Assembly (NCBI GenBank): GCA_001632425.1
Contig: KV425716.1
Coordinates: 1 to 20,333 of the forward strand
Length of the DNA stretch: 20,333 nt
Origin: Neolentinus lepideus HHB14362 ss-1
Taxonomy: Eukaryota > Basidiomycota > Agaricomycetes > Gloeophyllales > Gloeophyllaceae
Direction of reading: 5' to 3'
Each line of letters starts with the position of its first letter. Within the stretch, counting starts at the first letter, position 1. Of this stretch, positions 7,401 to 15,221 are shown piece by piece. The notes beneath the pieces are model-generated. The model saw nothing but the letters and a program-made list of their open reading frames with translations, had not been told where the DNA came from and made no database searches. The position numbers were made by a program, and so were the translations under genes.

Positions 7401-9135
7401 ACTCATGTACGACGCGGTACAGACCCTTTGACGACTTTGGGATCTGTCCGACAACCTCGCCAGTCTCGTCTCGTATCTCGCACTGACCCTGGCCAAACGT
7501 CAATGTGTATCCGGCCTCGTCAAGACGCCCTACGGATATCAAGGTGTATCCGATCTCCGGTGAGTACAAAACCTCCGTCAAACGGAGCTTCGACGGATCA
7601 ATACCATTAGGTACATCCACCACGAGATCACCCTTGCCTACCGCGCTAAAATCCTGTTGATTTGCAGCGGTAAATGCCTTCGGCGGTATCTCGACAAATG
7701 CCTCAAAGTCATCGCGGTACGGCGATAGATGGCGCGTTGCACCGGAGTCGTAAAGCTCCTTTCTCGGTGCATCCTTCGCACGTGTCTTGTCACTAACGTG
7801 AGCCATTGTCTCCGCAGGATCATCTGCAATGGTCTCGATAACGGCCTGGACTTCGGTGGCCTCCAGCCCCTCGAGCTCGGCAGCGATTGCATCTGTTGTC
7901 TCCGTCGACAATGTGAATGCTTTGCCCTCATCGCCACTTGACTCGCATCGATCCCAAGACCCTTCGGAGCCATCCCCGTCCTCGTACAAGTCAAAGAATG
8001 GGTCTTCGCCCTCGTCGTCACTCGCATCTTCCTTGTCACTGTCGCAGATGCTCGCTAAGTCCGGCATATCGGCATACTCATCATCGCTCTCTTTGAACGC
8101 AATCCGCTCGAGCGACGGCACCTCGTCGTCGCTATCGACATCACGACCGATGGCACTGTAGACGCCTTCACCCTCAGACTCGGATTCGGCCGCGTTGGCT
8201 GTATCACGGCCTTTACCTTTCGGATTCGACTTCTTGTTGTCGCCATCCTTCTTCTTTCGAGGCTCGGTGCAATCCTTACTGATATGACCGACTTTGCCGC
8301 AGTTCCAGCATGTGGGGTCTCGACGCTTCGACTCCCCCTTCTTCGGCTGCACGGCCAATGCCTCGTCACCGTCCCTGCCCTTCGAGGATCCCGCACGATC
8401 TCCGGCGAGAGCCTTTCGCCGATCATACTCCTCGGAGATGATCTGTATCAAGATGGCAGGGTCTATTGCCTTCGGTTCTGGCAGCTGCGTGACCCCAGGA
8501 ACGGATGGCATAGACATCACCTCGATCTTCGACATCAACTCGATCGAAGCAAGAGTCTGCGCTGCGAAACGAGACAGCGCCTCGGGCAAGCAAGCAACGA
8601 TTGTCGCCCGGAGGTCCTTGTCGCTAATGTCGACACCAATGGAGGCCAATTCCTCCTTCTTCGTGAGCAGCCCTTCCAGGAAGTCTCGGACATTCCCCTT
8701 CGGTGAGCACTTGCTCGCCATGAAGCGGCGACGAATGTCGGCCTGCATGTGCAACCCCTTGTGAGTGAATTCATCACGAATCGCCGCCCACCTGTCTGCG
8801 ACTGTGTGGCGGTTCCGATACCTCAGGAACGCGGAGTCTGGCAGCTTCTGGCTCAAGAGATACTGAGCAGTCGCCTCGTTGTCCTCCCACTTTGTCATTT
8901 TCTCCCTCTCGTCATCAGTCAGCATAGCACTTTGGGCCTGGGGCATGGTCACGGCACCAGAGAAGTGTCCCCAGAGTCGTTTCGCCCTAACGGCAGTCTC
9001 GAAACGCTCCGAGAAGATTGCCCAGTTCACGCCAGAGTGGTCGAGCTTCGGCACAGAGGAGGGAAGGGTATCGGAGGGTCGGTCGGAAGACATAATGTAT
9101 ATCGGTAGTGACAGCGAGTGTAAAAATGAATGCAA
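4453..9135 (-). CDS. Copia Gag-Pol polyprotein, intact
   Basis: A single 1560-codon frame encodes everything the element needs for reverse transcription and integration. In order: Gag of the UBN2 type (about 30-230); a CCHC zinc knuckle CWNCGKVGHISKDC (about 276-289); an acidic linker; aspartic protease with DSGA (about 463); a GAG-pre-integrase HHCC finger; integrase with HTDVWG (about 667), SDRGGEY (about 732) and VAERLN (about 768) giving D,D-35-E; reverse transcriptase with WVFRAKKD, FAPVA and a catalytic VHVDD (about 1240); and RNase H with YADADG (about 1413), TTESEY and SDNQSA. The frame shows no stop or shift. A second Met (MSSDRPSD, ATG at 9093) is an equally good start, because the first 14 residues are not typical of Gag. 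Gag and Pol share one frame with no frameshift, as in most copia elements. Confidence 0.96.
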   Translation of the reverse strand: MHSFLHSLSLPIYIMSSDRPSDTLPSSVPKLDHSGVNWAIFSERFETAVRAKRLWGHFSGAVTMPQAQSAMLTDDEREKMTKWEDNEATAQYLLSQKLPDSAFLRYRNRHTVADRWAAIRDEFTHKGLHMQADIRRRFMASKCSPKGNVRDFLEGLLTKKEELASIGVDISDKDLRATIVACLPEALSRFAAQTLASIELMSKIEVMSMPSVPGVTQLPEPKAIDPAILIQIISEEYDRRKALAGDRAGSSKGRDGDEALAVQPKKGESKRRDPTCWNCGKVGHISKDCTEPRKKKDGDNKKSNPKGKGRDTANAAESESEGEGVYSAIGRDVDSDDEVPSLERIAFKESDDEYADMPDLASICDSDKEDASDDEGEDPFFDLYEDGDGSEGSWDRCESSGDEGKAFTLSTETTDAIAAELEGLEATEVQAVIETIADDPAETMAHVSDKTRAKDAPRKELYDSGATRHLSPYRDDFEAFVEIPPKAFTAANQQDFSAVGKGDLVVDVPNGIDPSKLRLTEVLYSPEIGYTLISVGRLDEAGYTLTFGQGQCEIRDETGEVVGQIPKSSKGLYRVVHESVDPDAEVASAATEKVSVIELHRRMGHISPDIARRLVEKGFVTGLALDTSSADEPFFCESCVKAKATRKPVPKTREGQRATTFGEEIHTDVWGPSSVQTLGGRRYYVTYTDDATRHTHLYLLRTKDEVFGSYVDFEAWCRTQHGAAIKKLHSDRGGEYRSDEMTTHLRKAGTNAKLTVHDTPAQNGVAERLNRTLLEKVRAMLHASSLPKSLWGEAVRHAVWLKNRTSTKALDGKTPYEALTGRKPDLRGLREWGARVWVHDGRKGSKLAERAREGRLVGISDESKGYRVYWSRTRTVTVERNIYFDDSATSEGHFEGENSDDFEIVSEMPSAPNEPLTDMKTEVPQPIISSPPNEQLEPLESEPVVAPKLVPVPAQRARAQRPLPEPVQRPRRERKPSRYVRDLTSGEGSTSAKPGDPSVPVGLQVPRPSVVVEEVPDEGDEPGGVEYALVAETSEVEALDPRDLREARKRPDWPRWEDAVFEELDTLEGAGTWSLVVPPEGANVISSKWVFRAKKDAKGNIARHKARLVAQGFSQVPGVDYFDTFAPVATLALIWTVLALAAGNDWELHQVDIKGAYLNGELTDSEVLYMRQPPGYPLPNSEGKVLRLHKTIYGLKQSGRRWYQKLTSIFVDKLGLTRSEFDQAVFYRRDRRGLVIVVVHVDDCTIAATAMSLVEGFKAGLRDHVEVTDLGELHWLLGIEVRRDREAGTVQLSQRSYVESILRRFNFDELKPVSTPMEPHLHLSTAQCPSTDEEFAAMQDVPYREAIGSLMYAALGTRPDISFAVSTLARFSAKPGLAHWEAVKRVFRYLKGTKELWLTYGGVRRELEGYADADGSMAEDRRAISGYAFLIDGGAVSWSSKKQEIISLSTTESEYVAAAHAAKEAIWLRNLIGELLAPFDGPTTLFSDNQSAIALTENHQYHARSKHIDVRFHFIRWVVEDGKLRLIYCPTGDMVADALTKALPSPKVKHFAVELGLRAV

Positions 9136-9154
9136 TTAAAGCCCAGGGAAGCTT

Positions 9155-9166
9155 GGGCTCATAACC
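9155..9166 (-). other. Primer-binding site, half-tRNA iMet type
   Basis: The minus strand reads GGTTATGAGCCC directly after the 5' LTR with no spacer. It is complementary to GGGCTCATAACC, which is the anticodon arm of eukaryotic initiator tRNA-Met (anticodon CAT), not the 3' acceptor end. Drosophila copia and yeast Ty5 use such a cleaved half-tRNA primer. Confidence 0.8.
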
Positions 9167-9602
9167 TTTTAGGCTATGAACGATCTTTAGGTAGACGTGA
9201 GGTTGTCTGTAGCACAACAACACAAGCTCAGCTAAGCACGTCTAACGAATGGTGCAAAGATAATATATTACCTGTAGCACGACAACACAAGCTACAGGAT
9301 ACAAGTAAGCAAACGGTAAACGAACGGACGGGTATAGCGCGCATCTCACCTCAGCTAAGCACGTCTAACGAATGGTGCAAAGATGAGGGGGGGGGGCATA
9401 CGAGATGCGCGCAGTACAAGTACTCTACGAGCAGATGAGTATCGAGATCGTATCTAACTCAATCAAAAGTATATTGCTTAAAGATGTGAAATAAATGAAT
9501 GGCTTTGCGGCGAAGCACGAGGAACATCAAAGATAACGAATGTGTCCATAAAAGGAAATATCATACGATTACGGAGTCCGAGCCAAGTTTGCTATTCCAA
9601 CA
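9167..9602 (-). repeat. 5' LTR of the Copia element
   Basis: 436 bp, identical to the 4010-4445 copy except at 9216 and 9527. It carries the element's promoter because transcription runs right to left. The internal end (CCTAAAA followed directly by the PBS) confirms that the LTR terminates in AAAA. The 22-nt and 35-nt internal repeats are present here too. Confidence 0.95.
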
Positions 9603-9607
9603 AGTTC
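9603..9607. repeat. Target site duplication, right copy
   Basis: AGTTC directly follows the right LTR, matching 4005-4009. Confidence 0.9.
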
Positions 9608-10697
9608 GAAAGTGACTTTGTGCAGATAGGGCGGGCCCTGTACTGATGACGAAGCGTGAGTACACGTAGACCGAGTGGCAACAGGCAGTCAGTCGGTTCT
9701 CAGAAATTCCCCCGCCTGCCCTTGCGCCTCAGGCGCGCTCGGTCTGTCGTGTGTTTGTGCTCAGCTTGAATAAAGGGAGTCAAATAACATCTATTATGCA
9801 ATGCGAAAATAATGCTCATGATATACGCCTAAAACAGGCAAAATAGTGTCTTCTGCATCTGTGGCTGCCGGACCTGCAGACCTGAGCGCTCATGACCCGG
9901 ACCCACTTCCTTCAAGCTCTCAGGATAATGGATTCGGTAATACTTTATCTAGCATTCATGCTGATCTACAGAAGGTCTCTACTGCCGTCGGCACACCACT
10001 GGCAAAGACTTCTCACTCGCTGTCAAGTCGAGGAGCGCACTCTGATACGTGCAGTACCAGATTTGGTCATTGTTACCATACCTTTCTCTACTAGTATGTT
10101 CCATAGTTATGGCTATATATGAGCTGCTGTGGGTTGGACTTCCCTTCTGAAACTGACAACGGAACACCGTCTGATCCACCTAGTTGGTGGCATGGTGCTA
10201 TCGATGTTCTTAGACCGGTTGGTACTACTCGGTGAGCTCCCACAATCTCCACCAATATCATATGCTGACTTACTCCGACCATGGATATGGCAGGTTGAGG
10301 TTGTCTTTGTGGAGTTTTCTACATTATCAATAGCGGAGCCCGAAGCCTAGATGTCAGTTTGCCGAATGGTGAGGCAGTGATTTCTACGGGAGAAATGGCT
10401 GCAGGAAGCATATGCCTCGATTTGCTCATGGTTATTTTCGGTCTATTCACATGCCTTCAGCTACGGCCGAAATACGTTCGAATCACACCGCAAACGTTGC
10501 TCGCAGCAACCAATCGTCGTAATATATGTCAGCGCCTTGCGTTGAACACTTCGCGATGCTTCAGGATAGCCATAGCAATCTATCACTGACATTGGGGTCA
10601 GATCTATTAAGCATTACATGGACCAGCACAGAGGAACAAAGTCCTCAACTCTATATCGAGCCATGCTTCAAAGCTTGAGCATAACTGAGGACCAGGG
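9608..10697. other. No supportable gene upstream of the P450
   Basis: Several frames are open but none shows a known motif. A possible exon remnant on the plus strand around 10133-10239 reads through DPPSWWHGAIDVLRPVG. It is followed by a plausible 62-nt intron (GTGAGC..CAG) with a CTGAC branch site, but the next exon stops quickly. A second open stretch (about 10333-10587) has no recognisable similarity. I would not annotate a gene. Confidence 0.4.
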
Positions 10698-10705
10698 TAT
10701 ATATT
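10698..10705 (+). promoter_or_regulatory. TATA box of the P450 gene
   Basis: TATATATT lies about 80 nt upstream of the ATG at 10783, a normal spacing for a fungal core promoter with a short leader. Confidence 0.55.
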
Positions 10706-10782
10706 CTGCTTCGTCGGTAAGTCGTACATACTGCAGACTCGCGGATTGCATCTCCTGAAGCCTCCAATATAACTTTCATACA

Positions 10783-12990
10783 ATGGTCGTCTCTCTATTG
10801 GCTAACTTCGCTATCTTATGCCTCTTTGCCGTGTTTCTGAAGGTATATCTCTTGCGGAGATCCTCAAATCCATCGGGGCTGCCGTACCCACCTGGACCCA
10901 AGCCTCTTCCCCTCATCGGCAATCTCCTCGATATTCCCAGAGACGAAAGCGGCAAGGTATACGCAGCCTGGGGTAGACAGTATGGTCAGAAATAATTGAT
11001 TGCCAGCCTTTCAATTGTTTGCATCTGAACTGTGTCTCGTCACAGGCGAATTGATTCACTTCACCTCTCTCGGCGTACACTATGTTGTGATCAATTCGAT
11101 GAGAGTCGCCGTAGACCTGTTGGAAAAGCGATCCAAGAAATACTCTCACAGGCCTAACTTGCCCCTGGTCAATATGTGAGGTTATCCTGTCTCCGAGTGC
11201 CGATCTACACTAATCGGTCTATGTAGGCTGGCCTGGGACTTCAACTTTGCCTTGAAGCCCTATGGTGAAGCTTGGCGTCAGCGTCGACGAGAATTCCATC
11301 AACAATTCCGAGCTGAGAAGACAATGGAATACCACCCGAAAGTGCTGGAAAATGCACATAAATTTCTGAAAAATATTCTGGCTCATCCCGAAAACTTTGC
11401 GTACTATATTCGGCAGTATGTGAGAATATCCAAGAGTATATATGGTGTATTGCTTACTCTTACATCGCAGCTATCCTGGGTCCACTGTCATGTCCGTTGT
11501 TTACGATTATGAAGTAGCGCCCGAAAATGACTACTTTGTGAATGTTGCCGAGACATCTGTGGACATGCTCAGTGAGTCAACCAACCCTGGCGCAGCACTT
11601 GTCAATGTACTTCCCATATGTGAGCTCATCATTTCCTCCATGATCTGCATTACCACACCACTGACTGACAAAGAGCACAGTACAGCATATTCCGGCTTGG
11701 TTGCCCGGCATGGAGTTCAAGCGATGGGCACAGAAGGGGCGTGATATTACAATGGAAATGATCAACGCCCCGTTGCGGTTCGTCAGGAATCGCTTAGTAT
11801 GTCAGTGAACCGTCGTTTGGGCCTAGTCCTGAGCATTCTTTTAGGATTCAGGTGTTCCAACGACTTGCGTAACCACTGAGCTAATTGAAAGACTGTCCGA
11901 TTCTCGCGGCAGACTGGATTCACAGATGGAAACAGTCGTAAGAGATGTTGCGGGCATAGCATACGCTGGTAATGTTATATTTTTGGCCTTCCACTTCCTT
12001 GTATTAATGCTGGCCAACCTGCTTGATAGCGGGGGCTGACACAGTAAGTACTTTGGCTTACATCTTGTTCACTGCTTGTCTGAGTCCGCTACAATATAGA
12101 CGGTTGCTGCCATTCGGACAAGCTTTCTCGCAATGATTCTGTACCCGGAAGAGACGAGAAAGGCACAGATGGAGATTAATAATGTTGTTGGGAGCAAGAG
12201 GCTTCCTACCTTCGATGACAGGAGTTCACTACCTTATGTTGAAGCCTTCTTCCGAGAGGTTCTCCGATGGCACCCGGTGCTTCCGCTATGTATGTGACTC
12301 CAATACTCAGCCCGCTTTCATCTCATTAGTCGGATCCAGCTGTTGGACGTGCAGCCTACGAAGACGATATCTACGAGGGACAGTTTATTCCAGCAGGTGA
12401 GAGAGGCTTGATCATCACCATTTACCGACCAAACAATTATCTCAGGAGCTAATGTTATCATGAACACATGGTATTCCTCTGTGGCTTATTATGGAGCCTT
12501 CGTCCTCTGACTCTCAAACTACACAAGGGCACTTCACCACGACGAAAATATCTATCCCGAACCTCACCTGTTTAGGCCCGAAAGGTTCTTCGACCCGAAT
12601 GGGAGCCTCAGTGACAGGTATCCCTTCACGGCCTTCGGAATGGGTAGAAGGTAGGTGCTTGCCTCAGCCTCTTAGGAGCTCATTCTTGATTCGATGTGCA
12701 CCAGGATTTGTCCTGGACGCCACCTCGCCGATGCTACCGTATGGGCTGCGATCGCCCTTGTGGTCGCTGTGTTCGACATCAAGAAATGCAAGGACGAGGC
12801 CGGAAATGATATTGATGTGCTTGAAGATTATCAGGATGGGCTTGTTAGGTACAGTACATTTCTTGTTGTTTGTTCCAGGTTCCGCGGATGCTGATAGACT
12901 CATAGTCACCCCAAACCATTTGTGTGCAGCATTAAGCCTCGAAATTCGCATGCTGAGAGCCTCATATGTGATTCGAGTGACATTGCGTAA
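10783..12990 (+). CDS. Cytochrome P450 monooxygenase, 13 exons
   Basis: Haem-thiolate monooxygenase anchored in the ER and fed by a P450 reductase; substrate unknown. By hand-splicing, the exons are 10783-10984, 11046-11175, 11227-11415, 11471-11619, 11681-11796, 11845-11968, 12030-12043, 12100-12289, 12340-12396, 12446-12470, 12528-12650, 12705-12848 and 12906-12990. All introns are GT..AG and 48-61 nt, and all phases fit. The result is 515 residues ending in TAA, a normal P450 length. Visible signatures: N-terminal membrane anchor (about 4-24); proline hinge LPYPPGPKPLPLIG (33-46); helix C WRQRR (127-131); I-helix AGADTT (304-309); EVLR (361-364); PERF (416-419); haem loop FGMGRRICPGR with Cys442. 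It resembles the large basidiomycete families related to O-methylsterigmatocystin oxidoreductase, such as CYP5144. Exon 7 has only 14 nt, and the first intron has a weak GTCAGA donor. No other biosynthetic gene is adjacent. Confidence 0.9.
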
Positions 12991-13046
12991 ATGTACAGAT
13001 CCTTAAATAGGGGATGACACGGTAGGCGTTCTAGCAGGTGTTTAAA

Positions 13047-13153
13047 CCACTGAACCGAAATCCGTTTTAGCCTCAAATCTGCAAAACGCCTCCGGAACTG
13101 TTTTAACAAAAAGGATTTAAACGGATTTTGTTTTCGTTCGGCATTGTTCAGCA
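13047..13153. repeat. Imperfect foldback sequence
   Basis: An inverted repeat of about 100 bp just after the P450 gene. CTGAAC and AAATCCGTTT on the left match AAACGGATTT and GTTCAG on the right, with unequal spacers between the paired blocks. It could be a decayed MITE or a structure in the 3' flank; no target duplication is evident. Confidence 0.35.
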
Positions 13154-13202
13154 TGTGCGTCGGAGTCCAAGGGGCTGACACCGGGAGTTGCCGGCACACA
13201 GG

Positions 13203-13247
13203 GTAGGGGGAGGGGGGGTCCTTCGAGGTCTTTATCAGGACTTTCTG
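13203..13247. repeat. G-rich direct repeat, copy 1
   Basis: Begins GTAGGGGGAGGGGGGGTCC and ends GGACTTTCTG. A diverged second copy lies in the same orientation at 13602-13647, 399 bp away. The low-complexity G run makes part of the match uninformative, but the shared GGACTTTCTG end is not low-complexity. Confidence 0.45.
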
Positions 13248-14048
13248 CAGACCCCCTTATTTGGACTGCTAGTGACCAAAGATAGATGATTTGAAGCCCA
13301 TACAATCTCAGAATAGTGTAAAATAGCTATAGTGGACTACCAGCATTTCTTTCACTGGCAGGCAGGTCGAGGAAGACGTGCCACTGTGCTATTTGACCTT
13401 GTTTGGTGTTGTCGCTTAGTTTCCCATTAATGAAGGCTGGCTAGAAAAATTAGTCTTCATTCATGTCATAATATTATCTGATGTATGTTGCTTTAATAGA
13501 GACCAATGATAGTTGTTTACTCCAACTTGAGATATGTTGAAATGACAGAATAAGACAGATTTGGTAATTTATTTACTCAATATGGGTCATGTGAAGATTA
13601 TGTAGGGGAGGGGGGGGTCCCTCCCGGGGCCTTAGTCGGACTTTCTGATGTCGTGTATAGAACTTTCTTTCTGTCGGCCCCTTGTCGGAGTCGAAGTCAT
13701 TCCCACAGATATCTTCATTCTCCTTTTACCATAAAGTGTTCTACAAGGTTTTATGCATCATATGATGAACAGCTTTGTAACTAAGCTAGTGAGATATAAG
13801 AGTGAGTACTAGTATGCATTCCTTGACAAATAGCTGGCGTGATGCAATTTGAACTCCGCCTCTCACACAAGCTTACACGGCGGGCAAGCAAGGTGTCCTT
13901 TTTTGCGGCGGCTGAGAAAAAGGACACTATGTCCTGTTACAGCGACCATTAAGGGATTTCTGATGCTGTGTCATGATGGTGTCATTGCTGTGATCATGTG
14001 GTGGTCACATCATGGAATATTGAGTTTCCTGCTGACTTATTAAAGTGA
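13248..14048. other. Non-coding or unrecognised stretch
   Basis: AT-rich sequence with no protein-like frame apart from a short plus-strand frame at 13849-14043 that has no recognisable motif. It includes the second G-rich repeat copy (13602-13647). Confidence 0.4.
13602..13647. repeat. G-rich direct repeat, copy 2
   Basis: Begins GTAGGGGAGGGGGGGGTCC and ends GGACTTTCTG, matching 13203-13247 with a diverged centre. Confidence 0.45.
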
Positions 14049-14069
14049 CTGAAGCGGTCAGACTTCCAG

Positions 14070-14312
14070 TCGTTTTGTAGTCAATTAAAAAACCTTTGTA
14101 GTCTCATTAGAAAGTGCCTAGACAAGCCATCATGCCTGAACAAGGCAGACCTACAGCAACACATGGAAGAGTTCGTCAAACTAGACAAAACACTTCGTGA
14201 TTTTGCTGCTCAGACCAGAACAAGAAGGCACTTCACAAGGTCAAGAAGACTATGTACAAAGGGTAAGGAGAATGCGCTGAGGGCCCACGAGCGAGTTAAA
14301 TTCAATATGTTC
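14070..14312 (+). pseudogene. Exon of a HeLo/MLKL-N-like helical domain
   Basis: After a CCAG acceptor (ending 14069) the plus strand stays open for 87 codons to a TAG at 14331. A GTAACC donor at 14313 with an AG at 14362 would give a 50-nt intron. The translation is strongly helical: CSQLKNLCSLIRKCLDK, then LQQHMEEFVKLDKTLRDFAA, then RTRRHFTRSRR and ALRAHERVKFNMF. That order is typical of the N-terminal four-helix adaptor (Cbl-N/MLKL-N/HeLo-like) at the head of many agaricomycete kinase-like and NLR-type proteins that control cell death: an acidic helix, a basic R-rich turn, then an amphipathic helix before an F-x-V/M strand. I cannot find the first exon, and the frame closes soon after the candidate intron, so it is probably a fragment. 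Family assignment is by pattern only. Confidence 0.4.
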
Positions 14313-14333
14313 GTAACCCAGAAAACTAGTTAG

Positions 14334-15151
14334 TAAACAATGCCTTGGTGATCTCGTAACAGTCAATGTTGTCCGTGCCCAGCCTCGTGTGCGCGACGTG
14401 CTTTGGGATAGTGAACACGGCCTGATGCCCATCATCCACAAGGGCACACCGATGACTGTGACCTACTTACTGCGGATGGGCAGCCTGAGTCGCTGCGTTG
14501 TTGAATGCCGCAGGAGGAGGACTGCAGCGGTGCTGTCAGAGACTTGGGACGACAACAGCTTGTCACATTTATAATTACTTATGTCTGAGTACATATTGCA
14601 GTGAACTCATAATGATGGACATACTAGCTGGTCTCCCTATCCTCCACAAGCTTCTCGGACCTGGGTACATTCATTATTCTGCAAGGTGTGTCAAAGGTAG
14701 TGCCTACTTGAAGCACTCTTGTCTACAGACACTCTAGTTTGGCCTAGTATATCAAATTGCAGCCACTCATAGTTGACGAACTGGAGGAGGAGGAGTCAAG
14801 ATCCAAATCCTGCATGGTAGAATTGGTTGAAGTTTGACAGTGCTGTGGTGGAAGAAGCCAGGTGAGACAGTCACAGCCAATGCGAGTACGGTTACGAGTG
14901 CAGCGGTAGCGGCGAGTATGAGTGTAGTGGTCATGGCGAAGGCAAATGCAAGAGAGCTAGAACATGCATCCTGATTTCACCACGTGTAAGGCTGCGTTTA
15001 CACTGAAAGACTACAGATTGTTTCTTACTCAATCTTGATCTCGATCTTAAATCTCCACTGAACTCAGATGTACTCAGAGCAACTCAGCTGTCAAAATGTA
15101 AGCATTTCGAGGTCGCTCGCAGCTGCAGAGGTCACAACTACACTCTACTGT
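14334..15151. other. Unresolved stretch before the Helitrons
   Basis: A plus-strand frame (about 14313-14574, containing VRDVLWDSEHGLMPIIHKG) is open but unrecognised. Around 14880-14950 there is an imperfect GAGTA/GCGGT-type repeat that would encode EYECSG-like units. Nothing here is firm. Confidence 0.35.
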
Positions 15152-15208
15152 CCACTTGGGGGAAGTGGGCCACTGCTTCGCATGGCATTTTTACGAGTCC
15201 TGAGGTAC
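15152..15208 (-). other. 3' terminal structure of Helitron copy B
   Basis: In element orientation the sequence reads ACCTCAGGACTCGTAA, then hairpin GCCATGC-GAA-GCAGTGGC (15186-15169, one bulge), then a second hairpin CCACTT-CCCCC-AAGTGG (15168-15152). Helitrons end in a short hairpin a few bases from the terminus. Copy A has the same first hairpin with loop TCT, so this is the shared 3' end. The exact last base is uncertain, and it does not end in the canonical CTRR. Confidence 0.65.
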
Positions 15209-15221
15209 ATGATCTGTCTCA

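Larger units (their letters stand above)
4010..9602 (-). mobile_element. Complete Ty1/copia LTR retrotransposon
   Basis: A 5593-bp element transcribed right to left, with two 436-bp LTRs, a 5-bp AGTTC target duplication, a PBS, a polypurine tract and one intact Gag-Pol frame. The domain order protease, integrase, reverse transcriptase, RNase H is that of Pseudoviridae (Ty1/copia), not Ty3/gypsy. The LTRs differ at only two positions (4059 G / 9216 A; 4370 G / 9527 T), so insertion is recent. Nothing in the sequence prevents it from being autonomous. It is more GC-rich than the Helitrons at the right end of the window. Confidence 0.96.

Noticed and set aside
4650..9223. Numerous open frames on both strands within the Copia element
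   Set aside because: They are alternative frames of the GC-rich Gag-Pol gene; only the 9135-4453 frame has family motifs.
10783..12990. P450 region as a pseudogene because of many stops
   Set aside because: All stops lie in GT..AG introns of 48-61 nt, and the spliced frame is complete.
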